From NCBI GenBank assembly GCA_003557825.1, contig PWNM01000469.1, positions 1 through 16,468 of the forward strand: a DNA stretch of 16,468 nucleotides, read 5' to 3'. Below, one piece after another: positions 6,135 to 14,191 of the stretch. Each line of letters begins with the position of its first letter. Position 1 is the stretch's first letter. The notes below the pieces were generated by a model. The model was given only the letters and a program-made list of their open reading frames with translations, did not search any database and was not told the origin of the DNA. The position numbers and the translations under genes are program-made. The DNA comes from Candidatus Hydrogenedentota bacterium (GTDB lineage: Bacteria > Hydrogenedentota > Hydrogenedentia > Hydrogenedentales > SLHB01).

Positions 6135-9100
6135 CTACTCCTTTCCTCCGGCGGAAGGGCCGGATTGGGTGTTGGTTACGCCATCCGCTGTAATGGCTTC
6201 AACTCCGGCTGCGCGAAAACGAATCTCCTGAACGGCGCAGTACAACACAGGAACAAGAAACAACGTTACCATGGCAAAGAGCATGCCGCCAAAAGATGGG
6301 ATCGCCATGGGTACCATCACGTCGGATCCCCGTCCTGTCGAGGTCAACACAGGGAGCAACGCAAGAATGGTGGTTGCCGTGGTCATCAAGCATGGTCGAA
6401 TGCGGCGTTTGCCACCCTCGATCACAGCATTACGGATCTCAGCAATGCTTGTGGGCCTGCGTTTACGGAAGCTTTGATCGAGGAAGGTAGCGATTACTAC
6501 ACCGTCATCCGTCGCGATACCAAAGAGGGCGAGAAAGCCAACCCATATGGCTACGCTCAACATGACCGGCTGAATTTGGAACAAATCACGCATATTCGTG
6601 CCGGCGAATGAAAAATCGAGGAACCACGGCTGGCCGTAGAGCCAGAGTAAGATGAACCCACCGCCCCAGGCTACCGTGATACCTACAAAAATCAGAAGTG
6701 CGGTAACTACCGAACGGAAGTGCAGGTAAAGGACGATAAAAATAACAAACAATGCCAGCGGCAAAACGATCGATAGGGTTTCCTGGGCACGCACTTGTTG
6801 TTCATAATCCCCGGCGAACGTATAGGATACACCCGACGGCAGACTCCATTCACCGGACTCGAGCTTGGACTGCAAGATTGCCTGGGCGTCTTCCACCACG
6901 TCGACTTCGCTGTATCCATCCTGTTTGTCGAAGGTCACATAGCCGACCAGGAAGGTGTCCTCGCTTTTGATCATCTGCGGTCCGCGGCTGTATTCGATGT
7001 CCGCAAGCTGGATGAGTGGAATCTGGGCGCCGCCTTGCGTGGGAACGAGGATCCGTTCGAGGGCTTCAATGCTATCACGTAGCTCCCGCTTATATCGTAC
7101 TCGGACAGGGTACCGCTCCCGTCCTTCAACGGTCATGGTCAGGGGTCTACCTCCGATTCCCACCTCAATGACATCCTGTACTTCGCGTATACTCAGGCCG
7201 TAACGGGCGATGGCGTCCCGATCAATATGGATCTCCAAATAGGGCTTGCCAACGATGCGCTCGGCAAAGACCGTGGCCGGTTCGACACCGGGAACTTCCT
7301 GTAGGAACTGCTCGATTTCGACTCCGACTGACTCGATGGTATCGAGGTCCGGCCCCTGTACTTTAACGCCCATGGGGGCGCGCATTCCCGTCTGCAACAT
7401 GACCAGCCGCGTCGCGATGGGTTGGAGTCTTGGAGCCGAGGTGACCCCGGGTAGTTCGCCCGCCTTGACGATCTCATCCCAGATGTCGTCGGGCCGTTGG
7501 ATGTGGTCGCGCCATTGGCGGTAAGGACGGCCTTGCGGATCGGGGATGAGGTCCCCGTGTTCGTCGCGGACATACTCACTCTCTCGTGTGTTAAATCGGA
7601 ACCGCTTGCGGTATCCGTCTTCGTCCACGATGTACTCGGGGTAATAATTAATGACCGTTTCGATCATGGAGAGTGGCGCAGGGTCCAGGGGGCTCTCAGC
7701 CCGGCCGATCTTGCCCACAACCGATTCGACTTCGGGGATAGCAGCAAAGGCCTGATCCTGAAACTGGAGCACATCAAGGGCCTCACCAATCGAGGCGTGG
7801 GGCATGACCGTGGGCATGAAAAGATACGAGCCTTCATCGAGGGGTGGCATAAACTCGCGGCCGAGACCAGGAAAGGCGTGATAGGCCTTAGTCCAGAGCT
7901 CCGTCTCGCGAACAAACTGCGGTGCAAACCAGAAGACACGTCCGACGCCCAGCCAGGCCGAGAGTCCTACGATGAGAATCACAGCAGGAACGCTGAGGTA
8001 GGTCATTTTATGATCAAGAAACCACCCAAGCAACCGGGGATAGAGTAAAAGGAATACCGAAAAGATCCCGAGCACACCGCCGACCATGACAGCCACAAAG
8101 GTGAAATTGATGGCAAAACTCCGGGTAGCTCCCAAGGGTAGCCAGTTCGAGGTAAGCACGATACCCACGACCAATACAGCAATACCATTGGCTATCCAAA
8201 GGGAAGGGCGGCGGATAAGGTTGGCTACGGCAGCGGCGGGTTCGCCCCTTTGCGGCAGTACCTCCATGACCGTGTGGTAACCTGCAATAGCAAGGACAAT
8301 TAGCCCAGCCCACCACCATTGGGTCATCACGAGAATGGCCAGGCCGATGATCGCTGTCGCGACAAAAACGATTATCCGTATCGGCTTTAGACGTACCCGT
8401 GTTCCGAGTAGCATGTGGGCCAGTGTTGGCAATACCAATAACGCGAGGAGCACCGATGCGATAAGGGCGAAAGTTTTGGTGAATGCCAGGGGGCGGAAGA
8501 GCTTCCCTTCGGGTCCGGTCATGGTGAATACGGGCAGAAAACTCACCACGGTGGTAAGGATCGCCGTGAGCACCGCGCCTCCCACCTCTCTGGCGGCCCG
8601 ATAGGTAACAAGTAATGGATCATCATCGGGATCGGCTTCACCCAATCGTTTGAGGGTGTTTTCACACAGGATGACTCCCATATCCACCACGGTACCGATC
8701 GAAATGGCGATGCCAGACAACGCGACAATATTGGCGTCCACTCCGGCATATTTCATGCCGATGAAGCACATGAGTACCGCCATGGGCAGCACGCCGCTGA
8801 TAAGCATTGAAATCCGCAAGTGCATTACCATGACGATGACGACAATAATTGTGATTAGAATCTGAAGGGTGATGGCTTCGCGCAATGTGCCCAATGTTTC
8901 GTAGATTAATCCCGTTCGATCGTAGAAGGGAATGACGGTCACTTCGCTGATAGTGATGCCATCTGGCCAGTTCTCGCGGGGATTGTTCCGGAGCCAACGG
9001 AGCCAGCTATCATGATTAAGTTCGTGCCCATCATAGGCCCGAAAACCGTGTTGATCGGCGAATGCCTCCAGCTCGGTGCGGCTGATGCGGTCTTGATCTG

Positions 9101-10145
9101 CGAATGCCTTGGCGGGCATGCCCGGAGCAATGTCGGCAATGCGCTCCTTCACATTATGGATAGCCTCAAGGGGATTTGCGCCATGACGCACGACAACCAC
9201 ACCGCCTACGGCTTCTGCCCCCTCTTTGTCGAGCGCTCCGCGGCGCAGTGCCGGTCCCATGGTGACATGGGCGATGTCCTTCAGATAAATGGGCACATGG
9301 TCCGTCATTTTGACGACAACCTGGTCGAGGTCCTCAAGGGTCTCGATAAAGCCCAAACCCCGCACCACATACTCAACATTGTTCACATCGATAGTCCGAG
9401 CGCCCACGTCGATATTTGAGTCGCGCACAGCGGTAAATACATCGGTCAGTCGTACATCGTGAGCTCGCATAGCATCGGGGTCGACGTCGATCTGATACTC
9501 GCGTACAAAGCCGCCAATTGAGGCCACTTCGCTGATGCCCTCCGCTGCTAGTAAGCCAAATCGGACGTACCAGTCCTGGGCGCTGCGCAGTTCATCAGGG
9601 TCCCAGCCTCCTGCAGGGTTGCCATCAGGATCGCGTCCCTCAAGGGTGTACCAGAACACTTGGCCCAGCGCGGTGGCATCAGGTCCCAGTGCGGGCATGA
9701 CCCCTTCGGGCAAGGTGTCCGGCGGCAGGCTATTGAGCTTCTCGATGATCCGGCTCCGAGACCAGTAGAACTCGACCGTTTCATCGAAGATCACATAGAT
9801 CGACGAAAAGCCAAACATGGACTGGCTGCGGACGGTCTTGATTCCCGGAATACCCATAAGCGCAACGGTCAAGGGATAGGTGATCTGATCCTCGATGTCC
9901 TGGGGCGATCGACCCGGCCAGTCGGTAAACACGACCTGTTGATTTTCGCCGATATCGGGGATCGCATCCACGGGCACGGGATCCCGTGGCAGGTTCAGCT
10001 CCCAGTCGAAAGGCGCGACCATCAGACCCCATACGATTGTGAGGACAATCGCCAACACCACCAGGAGCCGATTGGTCAGGCAAAACCAGATGACCCGATC
10101 CACCAACGACATGGAGGCCCTGTCAGGGGTAGAAGGGCTATCCAT
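6135..10145 (-). CDS. cusA: Long-form CusA-type heavy-metal RND efflux pump
   Basis: This 1336-residue inner-membrane proton/metal antiporter of the HME-RND family exports Cu(I)/Ag(I). Usual CusA/CzcA length is ~1040. The extra length lies in three places: a porter-domain insert (~355-405), a hydrophobic block with about four additional membrane segments between the two halves (~590-700), and a second periplasmic insert (~840-905). The three methionines of the E. coli CusA site (M573, M623, M672) have clear counterparts: Met777 in LFMPT, Met827 in LSMIETV exactly 50 residues later, and Met916 in VMLQTG. GTVVDMGV (Asp488) matches the CusA Asp405 relay. The Lys984 position is Cys (RIRPCLMTTAT, Cys1252), and the Glu939 region reads ATDDG. 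Start chosen: ATG at 10145, with AGGG 8 bases upstream. In-frame ATGs at 10151 and 10160 are possible. It overlaps cusB by 8 bases and is followed by cusC after 5. Metal choice is from the Met triad. Confidence 0.95.
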   Translation of the reverse strand: MDSPSTPDRASMSLVDRVIWFCLTNRLLVVLAIVLTIVWGLMVAPFDWELNLPRDPVPVDAIPDIGENQQVVFTDWPGRSPQDIEDQITYPLTVALMGIPGIKTVRSQSMFGFSSIYVIFDETVEFYWSRSRIIEKLNSLPPDTLPEGVMPALGPDATALGQVFWYTLEGRDPDGNPAGGWDPDELRSAQDWYVRFGLLAAEGISEVASIGGFVREYQIDVDPDAMRAHDVRLTDVFTAVRDSNIDVGARTIDVNNVEYVVRGLGFIETLEDLDQVVVKMTDHVPIYLKDIAHVTMGPALRRGALDKEGAEAVGGVVVVRHGANPLEAIHNVKERIADIAPGMPAKAFADQDRISRTELEAFADQHGFRAYDGHELNHDSWLRWLRNNPRENWPDGITISEVTVIPFYDRTGLIYETLGTLREAITLQILITIIVVIVMVMHLRISMLISGVLPMAVLMCFIGMKYAGVDANIVALSGIAISIGTVVDMGVILCENTLKRLGEADPDDDPLLVTYRAAREVGGAVLTAILTTVVSFLPVFTMTGPEGKLFRPLAFTKTFALIASVLLALLVLPTLAHMLLGTRVRLKPIRIIVFVATAIIGLAILVMTQWWWAGLIVLAIAGYHTVMEVLPQRGEPAAAVANLIRRPSLWIANGIAVLVVGIVLTSNWLPLGATRSFAINFTFVAVMVGGVLGIFSVFLLLYPRLLGWFLDHKMTYLSVPAVILIVGLSAWLGVGRVFWFAPQFVRETELWTKAYHAFPGLGREFMPPLDEGSYLFMPTVMPHASIGEALDVLQFQDQAFAAIPEVESVVGKIGRAESPLDPAPLSMIETVINYYPEYIVDEDGYRKRFRFNTRESEYVRDEHGDLIPDPQGRPYRQWRDHIQRPDDIWDEIVKAGELPGVTSAPRLQPIATRLVMLQTGMRAPMGVKVQGPDLDTIESVGVEIEQFLQEVPGVEPATVFAERIVGKPYLEIHIDRDAIARYGLSIREVQDVIEVGIGGRPLTMTVEGRERYPVRVRYKRELRDSIEALERILVPTQGGAQIPLIQLADIEYSRGPQMIKSEDTFLVGYVTFDKQDGYSEVDVVEDAQAILQSKLESGEWSLPSGVSYTFAGDYEQQVRAQETLSIVLPLALFVIFIVLYLHFRSVVTALLIFVGITVAWGGGFILLWLYGQPWFLDFSFAGTNMRDLFQIQPVMLSVAIWVGFLALFGIATDDGVVIATFLDQSFRKRRPTSIAEIRNAVIEGGKRRIRPCLMTTATTILALLPVLTSTGRGSDVMVPMAIPSFGGMLFAMVTLFLVPVLYCAVQEIRFRAAGVEAITADGVTNTQSGPSAGGKE

Positions 10146-12156
10146 GGTCATGTCCCTCATGTCCCGCCGGTGCTGGCGGAGCGTCTAGCTCCACCTCAGC
10201 GCCGACTTCATCAGGACCGATCAGCTCCTCTTCGACGGTACCGCATGAGTACATCTCGCTGCCGAAATACGGATTCCGCACTTCCTCGTCGGTCTGGAGC
10301 CAATTCGCTCCCTCGAAGTCGAAGGCCATGGGGCAGTGGAGGATGTACACCGGCTCGCCTGGATGAATACCAAAGACGCGGATGAAATCCGTCAGCCCAT
10401 CAGACCAAGGCTCAAACGCCGTACGGATCTCATCGATATCTGTTCCCGCTTCAACGGCTTCCAATGTCTCGTGCAGGATTCCCCGATGCTCATCCCATTC
10501 CTCAGCAGCGTCGCCCTCAAGCTGATCGTCATCCATATCGGCCAGGACATGGTGCGCCCTTTCCGCCGCAGCGACCGCATCGTCGAAAGAGTCGTGGGCC
10601 AGGGCATCCTGAACTTCCAAATAAGCATTAAGCAGCTCCCGCACCTCTCTGTGGAAGTCTTCCGGTACATCGGCGTGTAGCGGGTCATCAGGTCGGGGGC
10701 TCATCATGCTGGGCCTCCCACGTATCTGCATGGCGCTGTCGATCTTGAAGTTCCCGTGGGTTACGACGCGTTCGCCTTCTTCGAGTCCACTCTCGACGAG
10801 ATAGAAATCGCCGGCCCGTGGACCCAAGACCACCTCCCGGCCTTCAAACGTTGGACGATCTCTGCCAGGCACAGTGACATAGACAATCGCCCGGCGCCCC
10901 GTTATCAGCGGAGCAGAAGCGGGAATGACCAGCGGCGCATCATCCTCTGTTGCCTCAGCAGATACATACCCCAACTCTTCGGCCGGCACGAGCGGCATGC
11001 CGCATACATCGCAAGCGCCAGGGCCGTCGCTCACAATTTCCGGATGCATGGGCGAGATCCATTTGCCGGCCAGCTCCGGATCCATAACGCGACCTTCGGT
11101 GGCCAATCGCGATCGCACCACACCTCGTACAAACATCCCGGGCTTAAGGCGATCATCGGGATTGGGCACGTTCACTCGGATCTGAACCGTGCGCGTCCGT
11201 TCATCGAGTGTGGGATTGATAAACGCAATCTGTCCCTCGAAACGCTCCCCGGGGTGAGCTTCGCTTGTAAACTCGACGGGCTGTCCGTAATGTATCCAGG
11301 GCAAGTCGGATTCATAGGCATCCAGTTTTACCCAAACCACGCTCAGATCGGCGATGGTGTAAATCTGGGTACCCGTGTCGACATACATCCCTTCCTGACC
11401 TTCTCGCTCGATAACCGTGCCACCAATTGGGGCATAGATGGTGATGTAATCGGATGGATCCGCTGTGGATTCCGCAGCGGCGGTTATCTGAGCGTCGGTC
11501 AATCCCCACCGTCTCAGGCGGGCTCGGGCGGCATTGGCGGTAGCTTGGGCGCTCTGCCGTAGTACCTCGGGAGCTCCAGTGGGTATATTTTCCAATGCCC
11601 GAACCGCCCGGCGTAGTTCATCCTGAGCCGTAAGCAATTCGGGACTGAACAGGTCCACCATGTGGTCCCCTTGTCGAACGTGGATGCCCGTAAAATCGGC
11701 ATATAGGCGATCGATGCGGCCGGGAACCCACGCAGTGATGTAGCCCAGGCGGGTCTCGTCATAGTCAACCTTACCCACCATACGGACCTCTGCTTCGACA
11801 AAGCGTCGCTCTGCGGGGGCCGTCTGGATGTTCATCAACTCCCGGGCGGCCTCACTTGTCGAAAACTGACGTGGACCGATATCGGGGTCATCATCATCGT
11901 TCCCAACAGGGATCAGATCCATGTTGCAGATGGGGCATTGGCCGGGTTCATCCCGACGGACATCGGGGTGCATGGAGCAGGTCCATTCGGTATCAGCTAC
12001 TTGCTCTTCAGCGGGGGGCGCTTCAGGATCCTCCGTGGGCGTCCGCATGCCACGGATAATATATCCCGCCAGGAATACCACTACCAGCGCCAGAATCAGG
12101 TAGGGCCAACGATTTCGTCTTCCGGGCTCGTCAGAAGGAGGTGATGCCGACTTCAT
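10138..12156 (-). CDS. cusB: CusB-type RND periplasmic adaptor with two heavy-metal-binding motifs and a C-terminal metal domain
   Basis: This 672-residue membrane-fusion protein links CusA to CusC in the periplasm and delivers metal. Order of parts: an N-terminal membrane anchor (18-35); a heavy-metal-binding motif WTCSMHP...CPICNMDL (58-81); the barrel-sandwich/coiled-coil adaptor core (~105-350); a second motif WISPMHP...CDVCGMPL (366-389) with the first Cys replaced by Ser; the membrane-proximal part (~405-480); a helical DUF3347-like domain (~500-600); a C-terminal Cys/Met motif HCPMAFDFEGANWLQ...NPYFG..M..C (607-638); and a His-rich end GHEGHDHG. It is much longer than E. coli CusB (~400). 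Start: ATG at 12156 with GGGAG 7 bases upstream. In-frame ATGs at 12243 and 12228 were not chosen because the extra residues delay the anchor. It overlaps the cusA start by 8 bases. Family and role are secure. Confidence 0.94.
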   Translation of the reverse strand: MKSASPPSDEPGRRNRWPYLILALVVVFLAGYIIRGMRTPTEDPEAPPAEEQVADTEWTCSMHPDVRRDEPGQCPICNMDLIPVGNDDDDPDIGPRQFSTSEAARELMNIQTAPAERRFVEAEVRMVGKVDYDETRLGYITAWVPGRIDRLYADFTGIHVRQGDHMVDLFSPELLTAQDELRRAVRALENIPTGAPEVLRQSAQATANAARARLRRWGLTDAQITAAAESTADPSDYITIYAPIGGTVIEREGQEGMYVDTGTQIYTIADLSVVWVKLDAYESDLPWIHYGQPVEFTSEAHPGERFEGQIAFINPTLDERTRTVQIRVNVPNPDDRLKPGMFVRGVVRSRLATEGRVMDPELAGKWISPMHPEIVSDGPGACDVCGMPLVPAEELGYVSAEATEDDAPLVIPASAPLITGRRAIVYVTVPGRDRPTFEGREVVLGPRAGDFYLVESGLEEGERVVTHGNFKIDSAMQIRGRPSMMSPRPDDPLHADVPEDFHREVRELLNAYLEVQDALAHDSFDDAVAAAERAHHVLADMDDDQLEGDAAEEWDEHRGILHETLEAVEAGTDIDEIRTAFEPWSDGLTDFIRVFGIHPGEPVYILHCPMAFDFEGANWLQTDEEVRNPYFGSEMYSCGTVEEELIGPDEVGAEVELDAPPAPAGHEGHDHG

Positions 12157-12264
12157 ATTATAACTCCCGTGTTGTCTTACCAAATTGTTTGACCGAATCA
12201 AACTAATGAATCGAAGGAGTATGGCCATGGTTGATATGACCATAGCGTTCCCATCAAATTGGAA

Positions 12265-12708
12265 TCAACACAAGAAGACACAATTCGCCATTCTCGGCGG
12301 TGGCGTCGGCATTTCAGGGTTAGTTAGATAAGCGGTGGTTGGCGACTGTCTGGTAGCGGAGGCCGCGATGACCGTTTCGTGGGGCATATAAGGCGTGTTG
12401 CTTTGGGATACTATTATTGTCTGATCGCGTCGAAGGAATCCTTGGTCCGTGAATCCAAATTGAGAACAACGAATGGGCACACAAGTCGCCCCGGAATGAG
12501 AGGGGCCAGTTTTCTCGAATCCTGTTTCCGAATCACCACTGGTAGTGATCGCTGCACAGCAACTCTCCGCTGTATCTGGTATTGATTGCACCCCATGACT
12601 GCAATGAGCACATACGTCAGAGCATAAACAGTATTCGCTATTGGAAAGCGTCATTACGGCAATAAATGAAGCGATGGAAATAATGGCCACTTTTTGCGCC
12701 ATGAGCAT
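12265..12708 (-). CDS. Small Cys-rich exported protein at the head of the Cus operon
   Basis: This 147-residue protein of unknown family has an N-terminal export signal (MAQKVAIISIASFIAVMTLS, residues 3-22). A short mature part follows with ten cysteines: Cys27, 29, 33, 36 (CLCSDVCAHCSH), 50-51 (CC), 76 and 81 (CVPIRC), 143 and 147 (CVFLC), plus several His. The clustered CxC/CxxC/CC spacing is what one sees in metal-binding envelope proteins, so a copper- or silver-binding periplasmic role is a reasonable inference from its place as first gene before cusBAC. I do not recognise a named family. Start: ATG at 12708 with GGGAG 6 bases upstream; ATG at 12702 is also in frame. A gap of 108 bases separates it from cusB. 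The downstream half is low-complexity and not clearly conserved-looking, so the gene call is moderate. Confidence 0.62.
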   Translation of the reverse strand: MLMAQKVAIISIASFIAVMTLSNSEYCLCSDVCAHCSHGVQSIPDTAESCCAAITTSGDSETGFEKTGPSHSGATCVPIRCSQFGFTDQGFLRRDQTIIVSQSNTPYMPHETVIAASATRQSPTTAYLTNPEMPTPPPRMANCVFLC

Positions 12709-12756
12709 AAGTATCTCCCTTTGACTTCGCCATTAGGGTAACGACGAAAGGTGGAC

Positions 12757-12784
12757 ATCATATTCCATGCTTTGCCCAGGTGAA
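12757..12784 (-). promoter_or_regulatory. Candidate sigma-70 promoter for the Cus operon
   Basis: On the minus strand TTCACC (12784-12779) and TATGAT (12762-12757) are spaced by 16 bases, giving four of six and five of six matches to the -35/-10 consensus. The position is about 50 bases upstream of the ATG at 12708, right for the Cys-rich gene and cusBAC. No textbook CueR or CusR operator was recognised around it. Confidence 0.35.
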
Positions 12785-12842
12785 TCCGAAGAGGTTATCT
12801 ACTAGGGCAGGAAGGGCTATGTGGCGTATCGCGGCGGCTCTT

Positions 12843-13091
12843 CTACGGCTCGCGGGGCAGTGCAGAGGATTCGCGAACAACCAGGGTATATGGTATCGTT
12901 TCGACGATAGGCGGATGCTCGGGATTTTCGATCCGTCGAAGTACAATATCAAGTGCGCGTTCGGCGCGGTATACGTGGTCAAGTTCGACGCAGGTGATGC
13001 TTGGAACAATGAATGAACACCAATATTCCTGATCGATTGCAACTACGGATACGTCCTTGGGGATAGCCAGACCCATCTCCTGTAACGAAAA
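12843..13091 (-). pseudogene. LacI-family transcriptional regulator remnant (C-terminal ~80 residues only)
   Basis: On the minus strand the frame reads LQEMGLAIPKDVSVVAID, the hallmark of the LacI/GalR effector domain ('GLRVPEDVSVVGFDD'). It continues with SFIVPSITCVE (family: SYLSPPLTTVR), ALDIVLRRIENPEHPP and TLVVRESSALP (family: ELVVRESTAPP) up to a normal stop at 12843. Upstream of about 13091 the similarity stops. The helix-turn-helix and about 250 residues of the sensor domain are absent, and the space is taken by the beta-propeller glycosidase gene on the other strand. An ATG at 13076 would give a 77-residue ORF, but it is not a functional regulator by itself. The remnant marks a rearrangement between the metal and carbohydrate genes. 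The family call is confident; the exact junction is not. Confidence 0.8.
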
Positions 13092-13126
13092 CGGAGCTCG
13101 ATGAGACAGAACCTGGTGGAGACATG

Positions 13127-14134
13127 ATGAAACGATTCTGGAATCTGTTTGGACCCGATTATCGGGACAACTGCCTGGCTTGGGAGCGTTCGCCTCACAA
13201 CCCGGTCATTCCGGCAACGGGCGACTCCTGGAAAAGCCATTGGACCGCCAATCCCGATACGCTCGAGTTTGGCGGTAGGGTATTGCTGTATTACCGTGGC
13301 AACGGCATCATGCCGGACACCGATGGATATCGTCACGACCGCATCGCCGTCGCCGAGTTACTTGATGTTACGACGGATAACATCGAGTTCGAGGATTTGG
13401 CAGACGGCCAACCGGTTATTGATGTGGGTGAGCCGGGTATGTTTGATTATATTCATGTCCTCGATCCGTCGGCCGTCCATTTCCAGGATACAATCTTCCT
13501 ATACTACACGGCGGCAGGCGAAGGACCGGTTAGTGTTGGGCTTGCGGTAAGCTCCGATGGGATCGAATTCGAAAAAGTTGGACGAATTGTGACCGGCAGG
13601 GCGCCCAGCGCAGTTGTGCTGGAAGACGGGATAGCTTTGCTCTACCAGGTTCCCGACGCCGAAGGACGCCAGGAATTTTTCATGGGTTTTGCGTCCGATG
13701 GGATCAACTTCGAGCTAATGCATGATGAGCCGGTATTCGCCCCTACCGAGGCCGAACAGGGATGGGATAGCTTTGATATCAGCACGGGGCGTTTGTATCC
13801 CTATGAAGACGGTTTCATGATGATCTACGGAGGGAGTTCGTCCCTTATCGACCAACCCGACTACTTTGGCCTTGCCCGTTCGTCGGATCTAATCGAATGG
13901 GAACGTCATCCGGGCAATCCAATATTCGGTTGTGGGCCCAAAGGGTCTGAGGACGGCGGCGCCATTTGGTTCCCCGCTCTAATCGAAACCGAAACCCATT
14001 TTGTCCTGCTCTATGAGGGTAGCCGAGGCGATTACCGAGGCGACTTGTCATCGCAGATCTGCATGTCGTCTGTAAATAAAACGTTTCGTGCTCCTGATAT
14101 AGTTGGGAGTTCCTCCAGATCCTTCAGGAGATAA
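13127..14134 (+). CDS. Five-bladed beta-propeller glycoside hydrolase-like protein (GH43/GH32/GH130 type)
   Basis: This 335-residue soluble protein has repeated propeller-blade sequences. Examples are WERSPHNPVIP near the N-terminus, then VSSDGIEFE, FASDGINFE and RSSDLIEWERHPGNPIFG, each the 'S.DG..F' strand turn common in clans with GH43, GH32, GH117 and GH130 members. Acidic residues on blade edges that could be catalytic include the Asp in HVLDPSA and the Glu in LLYEGS. I cannot fix the exact GH family or the substrate. There is no signal peptide, so it would act in the cytoplasm on imported oligosaccharide. Start: the second of two consecutive ATGs (13124, 13127) is preferred because GGAG at 13118-13121 lies 5 bases before 13127 and only 2 before 13124. 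The gene converges on the clan GH-A gene at 14192. Its 5' flank is the LacI remnant. Confidence 0.82.
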   Translation: MKRFWNLFGPDYRDNCLAWERSPHNPVIPATGDSWKSHWTANPDTLEFGGRVLLYYRGNGIMPDTDGYRHDRIAVAELLDVTTDNIEFEDLADGQPVIDVGEPGMFDYIHVLDPSAVHFQDTIFLYYTAAGEGPVSVGLAVSSDGIEFEKVGRIVTGRAPSAVVLEDGIALLYQVPDAEGRQEFFMGFASDGINFELMHDEPVFAPTEAEQGWDSFDISTGRLYPYEDGFMMIYGGSSSLIDQPDYFGLARSSDLIEWERHPGNPIFGCGPKGSEDGGAIWFPALIETETHFVLLYEGSRGDYRGDLSSQICMSSVNKTFRAPDIVGSSSRSFRR

Positions 14135-14135
14135 A

Positions 14136-14158
14136 ACGGCATACCTGATTTCTGCCGT
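14136..14158 (-). terminator. Hairpin between convergent glycosidase genes
   Basis: ACGGCA (14136-14141) and TGCCGT (14153-14158) form a 6-bp stem with an 11-base loop in the 57-base gap between the convergent stops. Read on the minus strand the stem is followed by TTTTAT, so it best fits a weak intrinsic terminator for the 14192-16468 gene. On the plus strand no T-run follows. Confidence 0.45.
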
Positions 14159-14191
14159 GCGTCTCTTGGCTGTCCCAGGCTATGAGAGGAC

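Noticed and set aside
10756..11562. A 268-codon plus-strand open frame opposite cusB
   Set aside because: Antisense to the conserved adaptor core, and its translation is not recognisable. Shadow frame.
12157..12162. Perfect TATAAT on the minus strand directly before the cusB ATG
   Set aside because: It lies between the ribosome site and the ATG, so a start from it would fall inside the coding sequence. Probably chance in an AT-rich spot.
12157..12243. N-terminal extension of CusB from an ATG at 12243
   Set aside because: It adds 29 residues before the usual charged start and membrane anchor, while the ATG at 12156 has a well-spaced GGGAG.
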